DNA of 41,531 nt, from positions 1 through 41,531 of the forward strand of contig JANQQT010000134.1 in assembly GCA_028284925.1 (NCBI GenBank). Reading direction: 5' to 3'. Under the pieces are notes generated by a model. The model worked only from the letters and a program-made list of their open reading frames with translations, did not search any database and was not told the DNA's origin. This DNA comes from Phycisphaeraceae bacterium (GTDB lineage Bacteria > Planctomycetota > Phycisphaerae > Phycisphaerales > Zrk34). The stretch's first letter is position 1. Each line of letters begins with the position of its first letter. A program made the position numbers and the translations under genes. Of the stretch, positions 10,181 to 20,328 are shown in pieces.

Positions 10181-12313
10181 TTACTTGATCTTTTCGTAAA
10201 GGTGAAACATCTGCATGTTTCGGGGATGGTGACTTACACCCTTGAGTTTATCCGGGTCATACAGAAAAACCTGCTTGTAGATATAGAGCGGAAGGACAGG
10301 TAAGTGATCATCGGTGACGAGTGCTTCGGCTTTCTCTAAAAGGCGGAACCGGGCTTCGGGATCCGGCTCGTTAGCTGCCTGATTCAGGAGGTCATCATAT
10401 TCCTTGTTGGAGAACTTTGAATCGTTATTGCCCGTACCTGTCTTGAATAAATCCAGAAAGGTCTGGGGGTCGTTGTAATCGCCGAACCAGCCGGACCGGG
10501 CAACTTCGAAATCGGACTTTGTGCGACGTGGATGGAAGACTTTCCATTCCAACTCCTTTAGGTCGACTTTTATTTTCAGCTCATCCTGCCACATTTTTTG
10601 CAGACGCTGCGCGACATCGCCGTGGCCTGATCCGGAGTTATACAGAATTTCGATGGCGGGAAAGCCCTTGCCATCGGGAAAGCCGGCCTCGGCCAGGAGC
10701 GCGCGGCCCTGATCGGGGTCATACCCAATGCCTTTGGGCGACCGATACCCGTCAATCACATTGGGCGGGACCCAGGCATTCGTTGGTTTCTGGCCCAGTC
10801 TGGTAACGTGGTCTACGATTGACTGTTTGTTGACGACCATGTTGAAGGCTCTGCGGACCCTCTTGTCGTTAAAGGGGTTTGGTCGTCCACTCGGTAGTTT
10901 CACTTTTGTATTGAAGACGTAGTAGTATACGCCGAAACCGTCAATGGCATGGATATCGTTTCGTTTGCGATCGCGGACAGCTTGAGCCAATTCCGCGGCG
11001 AACGGGATTGTCGAGCCGTCGAACGAAACATCGATCTCGCCGGTGTCGAATGCGTGAAACATGGACTGAGGCGATGTGTAGTTCACCAGTTTGATGGAGT
11101 TGTTTTTGACGGCTTTTCCATTCCAATAGTGCGGATTTCTTGAGAGATAGATAAAGCGTTTGAACTGCCAGGAAGTTACCACATATGGGCCGTTGGACAC
11201 CATGTTACCGGGGCGCGTCCAGAGTGGATCGCGTAGGAAGTTGAAGTTGCTTTCGTCCAGCCTGGAGAATTTTTCCATCGTCGGGCCGTGGAGCGGGCAC
11301 AGTACCCAGGTGGCGGTGATCTCTTCGAAAAAGGGGACAAGTTCCTGTAGCTCGACCACGATGGTGCGGTCGTCCGGCACTTTCACACCGACGAGCTCGT
11401 CAAACATGGGCTCGAGGTCTTGCACGCGTTGTTTTGCTAATCTTAAAAGCTCAGGTTGCATAGATTCCTGAGACGGAATGGATTCGATATCTGACAGGAA
11501 TTGCTTTTTGTCGTCTTCGGTCTTGAGTGGATTGAGAAGTATCTTCCTTGCGGCGGTGAGCATGTCCTCGCGAAGGTTTGCGGCTTCGTAGCGAGCGATT
11601 TGATTCTGTGGTGTGTCATCCGTGAGAAATTCATTTTTTACCGAGACGCCGGGCAAGAAACCGAACGGTGGTGTGAAGTCCAAATTTTTCGTGTGAGGAT
11701 AATTTTTTCGAATGTTTTGCACGAAATCGGGGAGCCATTCAGGGGGAGGTGGCGGGGCATCCTTGTTGTCTTTAGTGTCCTTCTTGTCTTCTTTTTTTGG
11801 GGGGAGGGTGTTGGCTTCTTCGTACCGCTTGCGTGCGTTGGCCTCGAGATTCTTGAGGGAGGTGATATCGCTGAGGGACCTGGCGGCCCACTTGAAGTAG
11901 GTTTTGCCGCCTCGTAGAAAATAGAGAAAGTCGATGTATTTTGGAGCGACGTCCGGGAGAAGGCCGAGTCGCCATGCCCGCTTGAAATCGTGGGCGGTTA
12001 CGGGTGATCCATCCGACCATTTGGCGTCCTTGCGCAGGTGATACGTGTAAGTGAGGCGATCTTCGCTAATGGTGGGATGGTCTTTTGCGACGCCGGGGAT
12101 GGGTTTGAAGGTGTAGGGGTTGAAGGACATGAGGCCTTCGTACAGGGCGTAGGACACCCGGATATCGACCGATGCGTTCATCATCTGCGGATCCAGCGTG
12201 GTGATGTCCGTGTAGCTGATCCGAATGTCACCACGGGGCTGGGCGGGTTCCAGCGCGATGGAGATGGCGAGGAACGCGCCCAAAAGAGCGAACGGAATGA
12301 GGATGCGAATCAT
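10181..12313 (-). CDS. Extracellular solute-binding protein, family 5 (OppA-like), with insertion
   Basis: Product is 710 residues, well above the roughly 540 usual for OppA-type peptide-binding proteins. The N-terminal hydrophobic segment (residues 2-20) is a signal peptide or anchor; there is no lipobox cysteine. The family 5 fold is clear: DPQMMNA near 41, the WSDGSPVTAHDFKRAW signature near 99-114, NGPYVVTSWQ, and a C-terminal domain with FNMVVNKQSIVDH. Extra length comes from about 155 residues inserted near 145-300, including a Lys/Asp-rich then poly-Pro stretch (172-191). AAGG lies 7 bases before the ATG. It is the first gene of a pair with the OppB-like permease and should capture peptides outside the membrane; the substrate is not predictable. 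Confidence 0.9.
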   Translation of the reverse strand: MIRILIPFALLGAFLAISIALEPAQPRGDIRISYTDITTLDPQMMNASVDIRVSYALYEGLMSFNPYTFKPIPGVAKDHPTISEDRLTYTYHLRKDAKWSDGSPVTAHDFKRAWRLGLLPDVAPKYIDFLYFLRGGKTYFKWAARSLSDITSLKNLEANARKRYEEANTLPPKKEDKKDTKDNKDAPPPPPEWLPDFVQNIRKNYPHTKNLDFTPPFGFLPGVSVKNEFLTDDTPQNQIARYEAANLREDMLTAARKILLNPLKTEDDKKQFLSDIESIPSQESMQPELLRLAKQRVQDLEPMFDELVGVKVPDDRTIVVELQELVPFFEEITATWVLCPLHGPTMEKFSRLDESNFNFLRDPLWTRPGNMVSNGPYVVTSWQFKRFIYLSRNPHYWNGKAVKNNSIKLVNYTSPQSMFHAFDTGEIDVSFDGSTIPFAAELAQAVRDRKRNDIHAIDGFGVYYYVFNTKVKLPSGRPNPFNDKRVRRAFNMVVNKQSIVDHVTRLGQKPTNAWVPPNVIDGYRSPKGIGYDPDQGRALLAEAGFPDGKGFPAIEILYNSGSGHGDVAQRLQKMWQDELKIKVDLKELEWKVFHPRRTKSDFEVARSGWFGDYNDPQTFLDLFKTGTGNNDSKFSNKEYDDLLNQAANEPDPEARFRLLEKAEALVTDDHLPVLPLYIYKQVFLYDPDKLKGVSHHPRNMQMFHLYEKIK

Positions 12314-12477
12314 GAATCAACCTTTGCGATCGAAAGGAGGTAGTTCGGATCGACTGGGAGAAGGATATCACAACCGGCAGTATGGGCAAGGGTGGTGTGG
12401 AGGAGAATGTAAAAACTGCGGGCGTAGCGAAAGCCTGCTATTTGGCGGAAACTGAATTGGATTAGGCGTATGGGTGA

Positions 12478-13974
12478 CTAGTTGGCTTTGTTCGGAATAT
12501 TCCAGATGGTGTAATATGCCTTGGAATGCAGCAAGGGGAGACGTTCTTTTGCAGATCGCACACCTGGTATGTCCAGGGCGTGAATGTGTCCGACCTGTAG
12601 CCCTTCAATGACCAATCTGACGGATTTGCCGTCCGCCGCGACGGTTGCTTTTTTGATTGTGGGCGTTGTATGGTCAACTTCCGGACTGCCATAGGCGCTG
12701 CGGAAGAGGTAGGTGTATGTCTTCATGGAGTAACTTTTGACATCACCGGCGGTTCTGCGGTTGACCGGCTTTGTGAAAGTTAACTCAAAACCGTCGGGCT
12801 TGATACGCATCTCATGGACTTCAAACGGGACTTTGCCCGACCAGTAAATGCGATCGAGTGCGAAAGGTTTGCCGCCACGTGCGCCCCATCCGCGATCCGT
12901 ACCGCTGACGAACATGCTTCCATCTTTGGTCATGACCATGGGGACGTTCCCGGAGCCGAATCCCTTTCTGAAAGGAAAGACGACACCCTGGTAGAATCCA
13001 TTAATCTTCTCGAGGAAAACCCGATTCACAATGGAGAATGTCTGGTCGGAAACGAATAGCTGGTTCTTGAAGGGACCAAATTTGCCGTTTGTCTCGTCAC
13101 AGATGATCCCGGAAGCGCTGTTCCCGAGTTTTCCGTGAGGGATGAGGACGGGAGGCGGCACGAACTTGGGAAGTCTTGCCATTTCCAGATGAAACCGACT
13201 GTTGTCCTTGGGTTGGTCGGGTCTGGATCCCATGGCGGATTTGACGGCCGGCAGGTCATACCACTTAAACCCACCGGGGTGTCCCTGGAATGAACCGGGC
13301 ACGAGGTGCTTGAGTGAACTGGTCCCGTTCCAGGGGCCCTGATTGTCGCAGTAAAAGACCTCGCCTTTATGGTTCAGCCCGATCCCGCCGGGCGAACGGA
13401 TACCACTTGTTGTGGGAATCATCTTGCCTTTTGAATCCACCCGAACACACCATCCACGGTACGGCACGCTGCTGCTGAAAGACCCGGTGAGGCACAGGAC
13501 GATCCACATATTTCCGTTCTTATCGAATTTGGATCCGAATGCGTATTCGTGGTAGTCCCCGCTGATGCCCCACGAATCGCAGAAGGTTTCGAAGATATCA
13601 GCCCGTCCATCGCCATCCTTATCTTTGAGTCGCGTTACTTCGCCGCGTTGTGTGGCGTAGAGCCATCCATCTTTGTAGTGCACGCCGAGTACCTCGTGTA
13701 GGCCAAAGGCGTAGAGTTTGAATTTGATGGATTTGGTTGTCGTATCGAGCGGGTTGGAGACCATGTAGATTTCACCGCGTCGGGTGGAAACCGCAAGCTT
13801 GCCATCGGGCATCATGTCGAGGCCGCCACCCTCGAGGACAATTCCCTTGGGAACGGGGATCTTGACCATGGGGTAATAATCCTGCTCCGTCGGCAGTTTG
13901 GCTTTCTGGGCAAACGATGGTGAGGCGGCGAGGAGGAGAGATGCACAGACGGTCAAGACAGTGGTCATTCTCAT
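12478..13974 (-). CDS. Secreted beta-propeller protein, glucose/sorbosone dehydrogenase-like (DUF7133 type)
   Basis: Product is 498 residues, from ATG at 13974 or the ATG two codons later. A signal peptide is clear ([17 protein letters not shown], cleavage after AQ near 23). The body is a propeller of the soluble-dehydrogenase type common in planctomycetes: [33 protein letters not shown], the acidic repeat [10 protein letters not shown], and [20 protein letters not shown]. The acidic DxDxDG loop is likely calcium-binding. Homologues are annotated as putative membrane-bound dehydrogenases, but no cofactor site or heme motif (CxxCH) can be confirmed here. It is divergent from the ATPase gene at 14172 and lies 164 bases upstream of the binding-protein gene. 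Confidence 0.8.
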   Translation of the reverse strand: MRMTTVLTVCASLLLAASPSFAQKAKLPTEQDYYPMVKIPVPKGIVLEGGGLDMMPDGKLAVSTRRGEIYMVSNPLDTTTKSIKFKLYAFGLHEVLGVHYKDGWLYATQRGEVTRLKDKDGDGRADIFETFCDSWGISGDYHEYAFGSKFDKNGNMWIVLCLTGSFSSSVPYRGWCVRVDSKGKMIPTTSGIRSPGGIGLNHKGEVFYCDNQGPWNGTSSLKHLVPGSFQGHPGGFKWYDLPAVKSAMGSRPDQPKDNSRFHLEMARLPKFVPPPVLIPHGKLGNSASGIICDETNGKFGPFKNQLFVSDQTFSIVNRVFLEKINGFYQGVVFPFRKGFGSGNVPMVMTKDGSMFVSGTDRGWGARGGKPFALDRIYWSGKVPFEVHEMRIKPDGFELTFTKPVNRRTAGDVKSYSMKTYTYLFRSAYGSPEVDHTTPTIKKATVAADGKSVRLVIEGLQVGHIHALDIPGVRSAKERLPLLHSKAYYTIWNIPNKAN

Positions 13975-14171
13975 ATTAATTGATTCCGAAAATCTACCTT
14001 GTTGGTTTCGTCATTGCGATTTGTTGCAATGCGGGTCATGTATCATATCGTTATTTACGAATTGGATGATGAAAATCTATCGAAAGACAATTGTTGGTGG
14101 TAGTAGTGTTCGTCGGCAGGAATCGTTGCAGGTGACTGGCGTATCGCGTTATACCCTGCTAAATTTCAATT

Positions 14172-15266
14172 ATGCTTTTCAATCTTCCCGGCATGGCGCC
14201 CGTCAAACCGTTGCTTCTGGATCCTCAGATCACGGAGATTATGATCAATGGCCACGAACAGGTTTTCATTGAGCGTGGCGGTCGCATGGAGCAGCATGCG
14301 CCGATCTTTCACAATGATCAACAATTGCGGTTTTTTATTGAAACGATGATCGAACCGACGGGGCGGTCTGTTTCGGCGTCGCAGCCTATGGCTGATTTCA
14401 GGTTGCCTGACGGGTCTCGCGTGAACGTCATTGTTCCTCCGGTTGTATATGGAGGACCGGTGGTCACGATTCGAAAGTTCACGAAGACCCTTTCGAATAT
14501 CAATCACTTGATTGAGAAGGGCACGGTGTCCAAGCGCATGGCCCAGTTGTTGATCGCAGCGGTTCAGGCAAGGTTAAACATCATCTTCGCGGGCGCCACG
14601 GGTACGGGTAAGACCACGACGTTAAATATTCTGGGGCAATTCATTGGTGATTCGGAACGGATTATCACGATTGAGGATACGATCGAGTTGGATTTGCCCA
14701 AGACGCATGTGGTGCAACTTGAATGTCGAACGCCGAACGTCGAAGGCGGTGGCCAGATCAAGATGGCGAATCTGCTGAAGAATGCGTTTCGGATGAGGCC
14801 GAATCGCATTATTGTCGGAGAGATACGCGGCGACGAGGCGGTGGATATGTTGCAAGCCATTTCTTCGGGGCACGAAGGTTGTCTTGCGGTTCTACACGCC
14901 GGCTCACCGGATGACGCGGCAGGGCGATTAGAGATGATGATGCTTGAGCGTGATCTGGGGCTGCCGCTGTGGGCTATTCGCAAGCAAATTGCCTCAGCGA
15001 TCGATATTGTTGTTCAGCATGAGATTCTTCTTGATGGTACGCGAAAAGTTACGCGGATTTCGGAAGTCTGCCCGCCTGATGCTGAAGGGGAGACACGACA
15101 ATTGGAGCTTCGGAATCTTTTTGAATTTCAGCAAGATGGTATTGATGAGTCGGGTCGTGTGATAGGGTCATTCATTTCGACCGGGGTGGAACCGAATTTC
15201 ATAAGCCAGTTTGCAAGGCTTGGCGTTGAGATTCCAGGGAATTTGTTTGCCAAAGGACAGGGATAA
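14172..15266 (+). CDS. Type II/IV secretion ATPase, CpaF/TadA family
   Basis: Product is 364 residues. The N-terminal domain contains the CpaF-type opening (DPQITEIMINGHEQVFIE) and the arginine-rich strand RQ/VTIRKF. Walker A is GATGTGKTTT at about 141-150; the Asp/Glu box and histidine region follow (IITIEDTIELDL), with Walker B RIIVGEIRGDEA near 212-223 and the HAGSPDDA/RLEMMML segment. These ATPases power assembly of Flp/Tad pili or secretion. No TadB/TadC, secretin or pilin gene is next to it, so it is an orphan copy here. No strong ribosome binding site precedes the ATG. The last 60 or so residues extend beyond the catalytic core and are not recognised. Confidence 0.9.
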   Translation: MLFNLPGMAPVKPLLLDPQITEIMINGHEQVFIERGGRMEQHAPIFHNDQQLRFFIETMIEPTGRSVSASQPMADFRLPDGSRVNVIVPPVVYGGPVVTIRKFTKTLSNINHLIEKGTVSKRMAQLLIAAVQARLNIIFAGATGTGKTTTLNILGQFIGDSERIITIEDTIELDLPKTHVVQLECRTPNVEGGGQIKMANLLKNAFRMRPNRIIVGEIRGDEAVDMLQAISSGHEGCLAVLHAGSPDDAAGRLEMMMLERDLGLPLWAIRKQIASAIDIVVQHEILLDGTRKVTRISEVCPPDAEGETRQLELRNLFEFQQDGIDESGRVIGSFISTGVEPNFISQFARLGVEIPGNLFAKGQG

Positions 15267-15428
15267 GCGGATTATTGCGCGTGACGGGAGATATCCGGAT
15301 CTGGTGTTGTGTCGTTGTCCGTTTATCATTATGGTAATATCTATGCAACGCAGAAGCCGGTTGTCGTTCATTTGTCCTGCTTGCCGGCTTGGTTCTCTAC
15401 ATTTTTCTGAGGCATGTCGATGGGCATT

Positions 15429-15433
15429 GGAGG
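15429..15433 (+). promoter_or_regulatory. Ribosome binding site GGAGG deciding the start at 15441
   Basis: GGAGG lies 7 bases before ATG 15441. This favours that codon over ATG 15414, which is in frame 9 codons upstream and has no such site. Confidence 0.7.
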
Positions 15434-15440
15434 TATTGTC

Positions 15441-18400
15441 ATGAAAAGGATTCGAACGCTGACGCCGGTAGCGTTGACTATGGCGATGTTTGTTGTGTTC
15501 CTTGTCGCGAGAACCCATTTTGGCTCTGACTCCGTCGAAGCGGCACAGAAGGTTGGGAGTCCTGTGGAGGCGGGGTTGGCCAAGCGTATTGAAGAAGCAG
15601 TCGGGGGGAAGGTTGGAATTGTTGCCGTGATCGACTATCCGGGAGAGGATGCGGCATCCGTGGTGAATCTTCTTAAAGGTAATAAGCTTAAGGTTTATTT
15701 TCAGTCTGCGGATGACAAGCAGGTCCGACGATTGAGACGACTCGCATCGGATGCGAAGTTGCTAGGTAATCGGGTGTTTGTTGATCAGGGCAGACCGGGT
15801 GAAATCCAACTGGCGAATAACATCGCGGATTGTGTTATTGTTGGCAGCACTTCATCGAAGGGTGTTAAAAAGGCGGAGATTTTGCGTGTCCTTCGGCCGA
15901 AGGGTGTGGCCATGATTGGCGCCTTAAGGCTTGTCAAGCCTGTTCCGGCGGGTATTGATGAATGGACGCATCCCTATCACGGCCCGGACAACAATCCGCA
16001 GTCGAAAGACCAACTGGCGAGGGGAGACTTTCGAACGCAGTTTATTAATCGTCCCAAGTTCAGCCCGATGCCTGAACAGACGGTCGCGGCTGGGGGGCGT
16101 TTGTTCAAAGCGATGGGGCATATTGCCCACCGAGCGAATCAGAACAAGCATCTCAATACGCTGTTGTGTATTAATGCTTACAACGGGATGATCCTCTGGA
16201 AGCGTCCACTTCCGGAAGGCTTTATGATTCATCGCAATACGATGATTGCGACGGAAGACGCCCTGTTTCTGGGAGACCATGAGTCATGCAAGGTGATTGA
16301 TGCCCTTACGGGGAAAGTACGACATGAATTTACGGTGGACAAGAAGCTAGTGGACGGACCTGTGTGGAAATGGATGGCCCTTCAGGATGGCATACTCTAC
16401 GGCCTTGTGGGTAACAAGGAAGTGCTGATCGAAACGCAGAGGTCGATTCGTCGGGGGCTGGGGCACTGGCCATGGGGGATGTGGAAGGGGCATGACTATG
16501 CGGACCCGAAGTTTTCTTTTGGTTTTGGTCGCACGATTGTGGCGATCGATGTGAAGACGAAGTCGGTCAAGTGGCACTATCGGAGCAAGGGCTTCATCGA
16601 TGCGCGCGGGTTGGTGATGAATAAGAAACATCTCATTGCGTACAGTCCGCAAACTTCGCTTACAGCGATCGACCGTACCACCGGTCGGGTCGCATGGAAG
16701 CAAGGGCCGGGGAAGGCACTGGATGCGATTGGCGCCAATCAGCGAGCGCAGCATTATGTCACCGGATATGCGACGACTTGTTACATGAAGTGCAATGATG
16801 ACTATCTGTTTTTTGCAGGTCCGCAGAGGAAGCAGATGACGGTATTATCCGCCAAAAGCGGAGAGTTGGCGTGGACCCATCCTGATGGCAATCTCCAGAT
16901 CGTCCTTCGTGATGATGCGATTTATGCTGCCGGCCCTAAGTCCACTGGTGCAAGGCTGGATTATGCGACCGGTCGTGTGCTGACGACGCTGCCGACACGT
17001 CGGGCGTGTACGCGTGCGACGGGGGGCGTTGACAGTATTTTTTATCGAGCATCGGGAGGGACGATTCGGGTCATGACTGAAACACAGGGGAAGACGGCCC
17101 AGCATATTGCGGCGATGCGTCCGCCGTGCCAGGACGGTGTTCTGATTTCGAACGGTCATCTTTATTGGGGTCCTTGGATGTGCGGATGCCAGTTGTCTTT
17201 GTATGGGAATATTGGCCTGGGGCCTGTGGGTAAGGAGTCTTTTGCCACGGATCAGTCCCTTTACAAGGATGCTTTGGTGAATCTTGGTATCAAGGACATC
17301 GCCCCATTGGGGCTAAAAGCAAAGGATTGGCCTTCGTTCCGCGGAGGAAATGAGCGATTGGATTTTGTGAATCGAAAGTTGCCGGAAGGGATTAAGTCGG
17401 CATGGAAGATGCAATTGGGTAGCAGGCTTATGCCGACCGCGCCTGTTGCTGGTGGCGACATGGTATTTGTTGCTGATCGAAGTGGAGCGGTCCAGGCATT
17501 TGATGCGGATGGAAAACAGGTTTGGAGACAATATGCGGCGGGTCCGATTTACTTTGCTCCCGCCATTGCTGACGATCGATTGTTTGTTGGTTCGGCCGAT
17601 GGTCGTGTGTATGCCTTTGCCGCTAAGACGGGTCAACCGCTTTGGACGTTCAGGGTGGCGCCTGCAGTCCGGCGTATTAATGTATTTGGCGAATTGATCT
17701 CTCGATGGCCTGTTGCCGGCGGCGTTGTCGTGCAGGATGGGACAGTTTATGCTGCGGCGGGTATTGTCAATTACGATGGGACGTATGTGGTTGCGCTTGA
17801 TGCCAGGACCGGTAAGCTGAAAGCCAAGAACCAGAATTCCGGAAAACTTGCGCCGAAAGTGAACGGCGGCATTAGTCTTCAGGGCAATCTTTCGATCGTC
17901 AATGGTGAACTACGATTTTTGGGCGGCGGCGTCTATGAAACGGCCCGATATGATCTCAAAACACTTGCCTGTCTGAATACTCCTGCGAACCAGCTTCACT
18001 CGACGTACCAGACCGCGTTCTATCCGTTTTATCCGGCGTATGGCAAGTTTGTTTCGTTACAGGCAGAGTGCGCGAGTGGTGTGCTATGTCATGCCGCGAG
18101 TTATGAAGGGAACTATTTTGGTAACATTGCTCTTCAGAAGAAGCCTGGCAAGGGTAAGAAGGTTTCGACGAGCGAAGCTGCCCGTCGTGTGTTGCGCAGA
18201 CGCGGCAGGCTTGCGCCGGGACGATTGCTTTGGCAGGATGCGCAGAATCGTCGGTTTACCAGCTTCGTGGTGTCCAACGACAAATTAATCGCTACGGGTC
18301 ATACTCAGAGACAACCGGACAAACCGTTTATCGTGGCTATTGATGTGAAGGATGGCACGGATTTATGGCGTAATGAATTATCTGCGGATGCGGTGAAGGG

Positions 18401-18935
18401 AGGCGTAGCTATTGATCATAAGGGACGGGTGTTTGTCTCTCTTGAGAACGGTGAACTTCATTGCTTTCATCCGGACAAGGCGCCGCCCAAGCCTAAGCTA
18501 GTTCCTGATGTCGGGCCGCCCGCCAAGACGAGAATTCAATTCATTGCGAGGCGGTCTATGCGTCCCTACGCCAAGGGGAGTCGGCAGGGACAATTTCCCA
18601 AACAAACCACCGACGATGCCCTGGCTCCATTTAAGGGGAAGGGTATCTACTTTAAACAGGAGCAGGGGCGGCACACGGAAGTGCTTTACATTGTCCATTC
18701 GGCCAAACCCATACGTGAGATTCACTACAAAGGGGCTGCGACGTTCAGGATGGTGATGCAAGTTCTCGACCTTAAGGGCAAGGTTGCGTACTCGACGTCA
18801 GGCCCGTTCAATAACGGTAATGTCTATTCGGAGCACACCCTTAGAGTACCGGCCAATGTTGGAAACCGCTTCATACTTCGCTTCCATAATGAAGCGTCCA
18901 CGTGGTTCTATATTGAGAACATCACGTTTAAATGA
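15441..18935 (+). CDS. PQQ-like beta-propeller protein with N-terminal methyltransferase-like region
   Basis: Product is 1,164 residues. A signal/anchor segment (residues about 8-22, LTMAMFVVFLVAR) leads to a region (about 30-165) that resembles a methyltransferase-type Rossmann fold: an IEEAVGGKVGIVAVI strand-turn and a 'RVLRPKGVAMIG' strand. IDEWTHPYHGPDNNP follows, a conserved opening of this planctomycete family. The rest is two stretches of PQQ/WD-like propeller blades with repeated 'vYAfdakTGkplW' elements (e.g. YAFAAKTGQPLWTF; FIVAIDVKDGTDLWR). After residue about 1010 a separate beta-rich domain ends the protein. PQQ binding is uncertain and no heme motif is seen. It ends 8 bases from the converging acyltransferase gene. 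Confidence 0.85.
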   Translation: MKRIRTLTPVALTMAMFVVFLVARTHFGSDSVEAAQKVGSPVEAGLAKRIEEAVGGKVGIVAVIDYPGEDAASVVNLLKGNKLKVYFQSADDKQVRRLRRLASDAKLLGNRVFVDQGRPGEIQLANNIADCVIVGSTSSKGVKKAEILRVLRPKGVAMIGALRLVKPVPAGIDEWTHPYHGPDNNPQSKDQLARGDFRTQFINRPKFSPMPEQTVAAGGRLFKAMGHIAHRANQNKHLNTLLCINAYNGMILWKRPLPEGFMIHRNTMIATEDALFLGDHESCKVIDALTGKVRHEFTVDKKLVDGPVWKWMALQDGILYGLVGNKEVLIETQRSIRRGLGHWPWGMWKGHDYADPKFSFGFGRTIVAIDVKTKSVKWHYRSKGFIDARGLVMNKKHLIAYSPQTSLTAIDRTTGRVAWKQGPGKALDAIGANQRAQHYVTGYATTCYMKCNDDYLFFAGPQRKQMTVLSAKSGELAWTHPDGNLQIVLRDDAIYAAGPKSTGARLDYATGRVLTTLPTRRACTRATGGVDSIFYRASGGTIRVMTETQGKTAQHIAAMRPPCQDGVLISNGHLYWGPWMCGCQLSLYGNIGLGPVGKESFATDQSLYKDALVNLGIKDIAPLGLKAKDWPSFRGGNERLDFVNRKLPEGIKSAWKMQLGSRLMPTAPVAGGDMVFVADRSGAVQAFDADGKQVWRQYAAGPIYFAPAIADDRLFVGSADGRVYAFAAKTGQPLWTFRVAPAVRRINVFGELISRWPVAGGVVVQDGTVYAAAGIVNYDGTYVVALDARTGKLKAKNQNSGKLAPKVNGGISLQGNLSIVNGELRFLGGGVYETARYDLKTLACLNTPANQLHSTYQTAFYPFYPAYGKFVSLQAECASGVLCHAASYEGNYFGNIALQKKPGKGKKVSTSEAARRVLRRRGRLAPGRLLWQDAQNRRFTSFVVSNDKLIATGHTQRQPDKPFIVAIDVKDGTDLWRNELSADAVKGGVAIDHKGRVFVSLENGELHCFHPDKAPPKPKLVPDVGPPAKTRIQFIARRSMRPYAKGSRQGQFPKQTTDDALAPFKGKGIYFKQEQGRHTEVLYIVHSAKPIREIHYKGAATFRMVMQVLDLKGKVAYSTSGPFNNGNVYSEHTLRVPANVGNRFILRFHNEASTWFYIENITFK

Positions 18936-18943
18936 CCCGGTAT

Positions 18944-19966
18944 TTATGCCGGCTCCATCGGTATTTTGAGTTTTTCGAGAAGGTCTTCGGTCATCCAGGG
19001 AAGGCTATTCAGCTTTTTGATCTGTCCGGCAGGTATCTCTTTGTTTTGCCGTTCCCAGCGAGGTCTGCTTTTCCATCGGCGATGCATCCACAGATACAGC
19101 TCCGGATGTCGTCGTACCATTGTTTCGATCGCGCGAATATAACGTGCAGTGACGTAGAAGATTGGGTCGGGCTGTTCCTTCCAGTCTTCGGGATAAATGA
19201 CATCCGTCGTGGAAATTTCGTACTTCAGTTGTTTTCGTGGTAGTCGTCGGGCATAACCGACGATGATCGGGACGCTCATGTTAATCGCCAGGATTGCGAC
19301 GCTTTTTTTTGTACTGGCGAGTCGATCAAAAAAGGGTACGAACAGTCCCTTGTCACCTCCATTCTGATCTCCGACAATTCCGAGCGCTCCATTGTTTTCA
19401 AGCACGTCAACGATCTTCTCATTATCGCCTGCAAAGCGTTCAATGATTTGCATTCCCCGCTTCCTTCGCATTGCAAGCAACCAGTTATTGACCAAGGGGT
19501 TATCCAGAGGCCTGGCGAGAGCGGTGAGTGGGAACCCTTCGATTGAGAGCATGTATCCCAGTGCCTCCCAACTTGCGAAATGTCCGGTCACCAGAATGGC
19601 GGGGTCACCGCGGTCGATAATCTTCCTCGCCTCCTCTACGCCGTTTCCTTCAACGTGGTCGCGCCAGTTGTCGGGCGTGACCAGATGAGGCGTGAAGATC
19701 AGTTCGATCATTAAGGCCATGAACTGCTCGAAGGATTTTAGAGCGGTGGTGGTAATTTCATCTTCTGAGAATTCCGGAAAGGCCCGCCTGATATTTGTCA
19801 CCGCCCTGTCGCGGTGGCGACGATTCATGCGAAAGATGAGACGGCCCAAGAAACGTGCCAGTTTGAGGTTGAAGCGGTACCCGGTAAGACGCATTAAGGT
19901 TGTCACCACGCGCAGGGCGATGTATTGCGTCCATTGGGTCATTGGCCCTGATTTCTTCCGCGCCAT
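18944..19966 (-). CDS. Lysophospholipid acyltransferase, LpxL/HtrB family
   Basis: Product is 340 residues, close to the roughly 310 of LpxL-type lipid A acyltransferases. The catalytic HX4(D/E) motif is seen as HFASWE (near residue 128), with upstream hydrophobic and basic segments that seat the enzyme on the inner membrane. ALARPLDNPLVN, GIVGDQNGGDKG and VPFFDRLASTKKS match the acceptor and substrate region. The family transfers acyl chains to Kdo2-lipid A or related lipids, which fits a Gram-negative-type outer membrane. The gene converges with the propeller gene, with 8 bases between the stops, and has no obvious operon partner. The exact acceptor lipid is unknown. Confidence 0.88.
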   Translation of the reverse strand: MARKKSGPMTQWTQYIALRVVTTLMRLTGYRFNLKLARFLGRLIFRMNRRHRDRAVTNIRRAFPEFSEDEITTTALKSFEQFMALMIELIFTPHLVTPDNWRDHVEGNGVEEARKIIDRGDPAILVTGHFASWEALGYMLSIEGFPLTALARPLDNPLVNNWLLAMRRKRGMQIIERFAGDNEKIVDVLENNGALGIVGDQNGGDKGLFVPFFDRLASTKKSVAILAINMSVPIIVGYARRLPRKQLKYEISTTDVIYPEDWKEQPDPIFYVTARYIRAIETMVRRHPELYLWMHRRWKSRPRWERQNKEIPAGQIKKLNSLPWMTEDLLEKLKIPMEPA

Positions 19967-20328
19967 ATGAGTTCACTCGGTGTTTGGCTGCAGCCAATTC
20001 TGAATAGGGCCGCATTGGTGGCCACAGGATAACGTATGCTCCATCATTCTCAACCGATGCGGTAACGGAGTTCCGTCATGAATGATGTATGATGAATCAT
20101 GGCTTGTCTCGGGTGAGATTACGGTTTTCATGTCGAAAACCTGCGTTGGCGGTAAACTAATTTGGATGCTGAAATGAGTACCGGCATGGCATTGCCACGA
20201 GACCTATAGGGTGTCTGTTTGATGAAGACACACCTCGCATGCGGTCACAGAAGATCGTGGAAGGCTGAAGTCAGGTAGGGCGGCGAGCCTACGATAGAGA
20301 GGCATCACTGAAACAGGAGGGCAGCGAA
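19967..20328. other. Divergent intergenic region with two hairpins, no gene seen
   Basis: This stretch separates the starts of the acyltransferase (minus) and the phosphatase (plus) genes, so it should hold both promoters. A perfect 7-bp hairpin GGTTTTC-atgtc-GAAAACC lies at 20123-20141. Nearer the phosphatase gene are gtgtct/agacac (20211-20216, 20226-20231) and gtagg/cctac (20275-20279, 20288-20292). No recognised riboswitch or RNA family is apparent. Confidence 0.5.
20315..20320 (+). promoter_or_regulatory. Ribosome binding site AGGAGG pointing to a TTG start
   Basis: AGGAGG is followed after 8 bases by TTG at 20329. The in-frame ATG at 20341 is 20 bases away, too far for this site, although a weaker GGA lies nearer to it. 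Confidence 0.6.
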
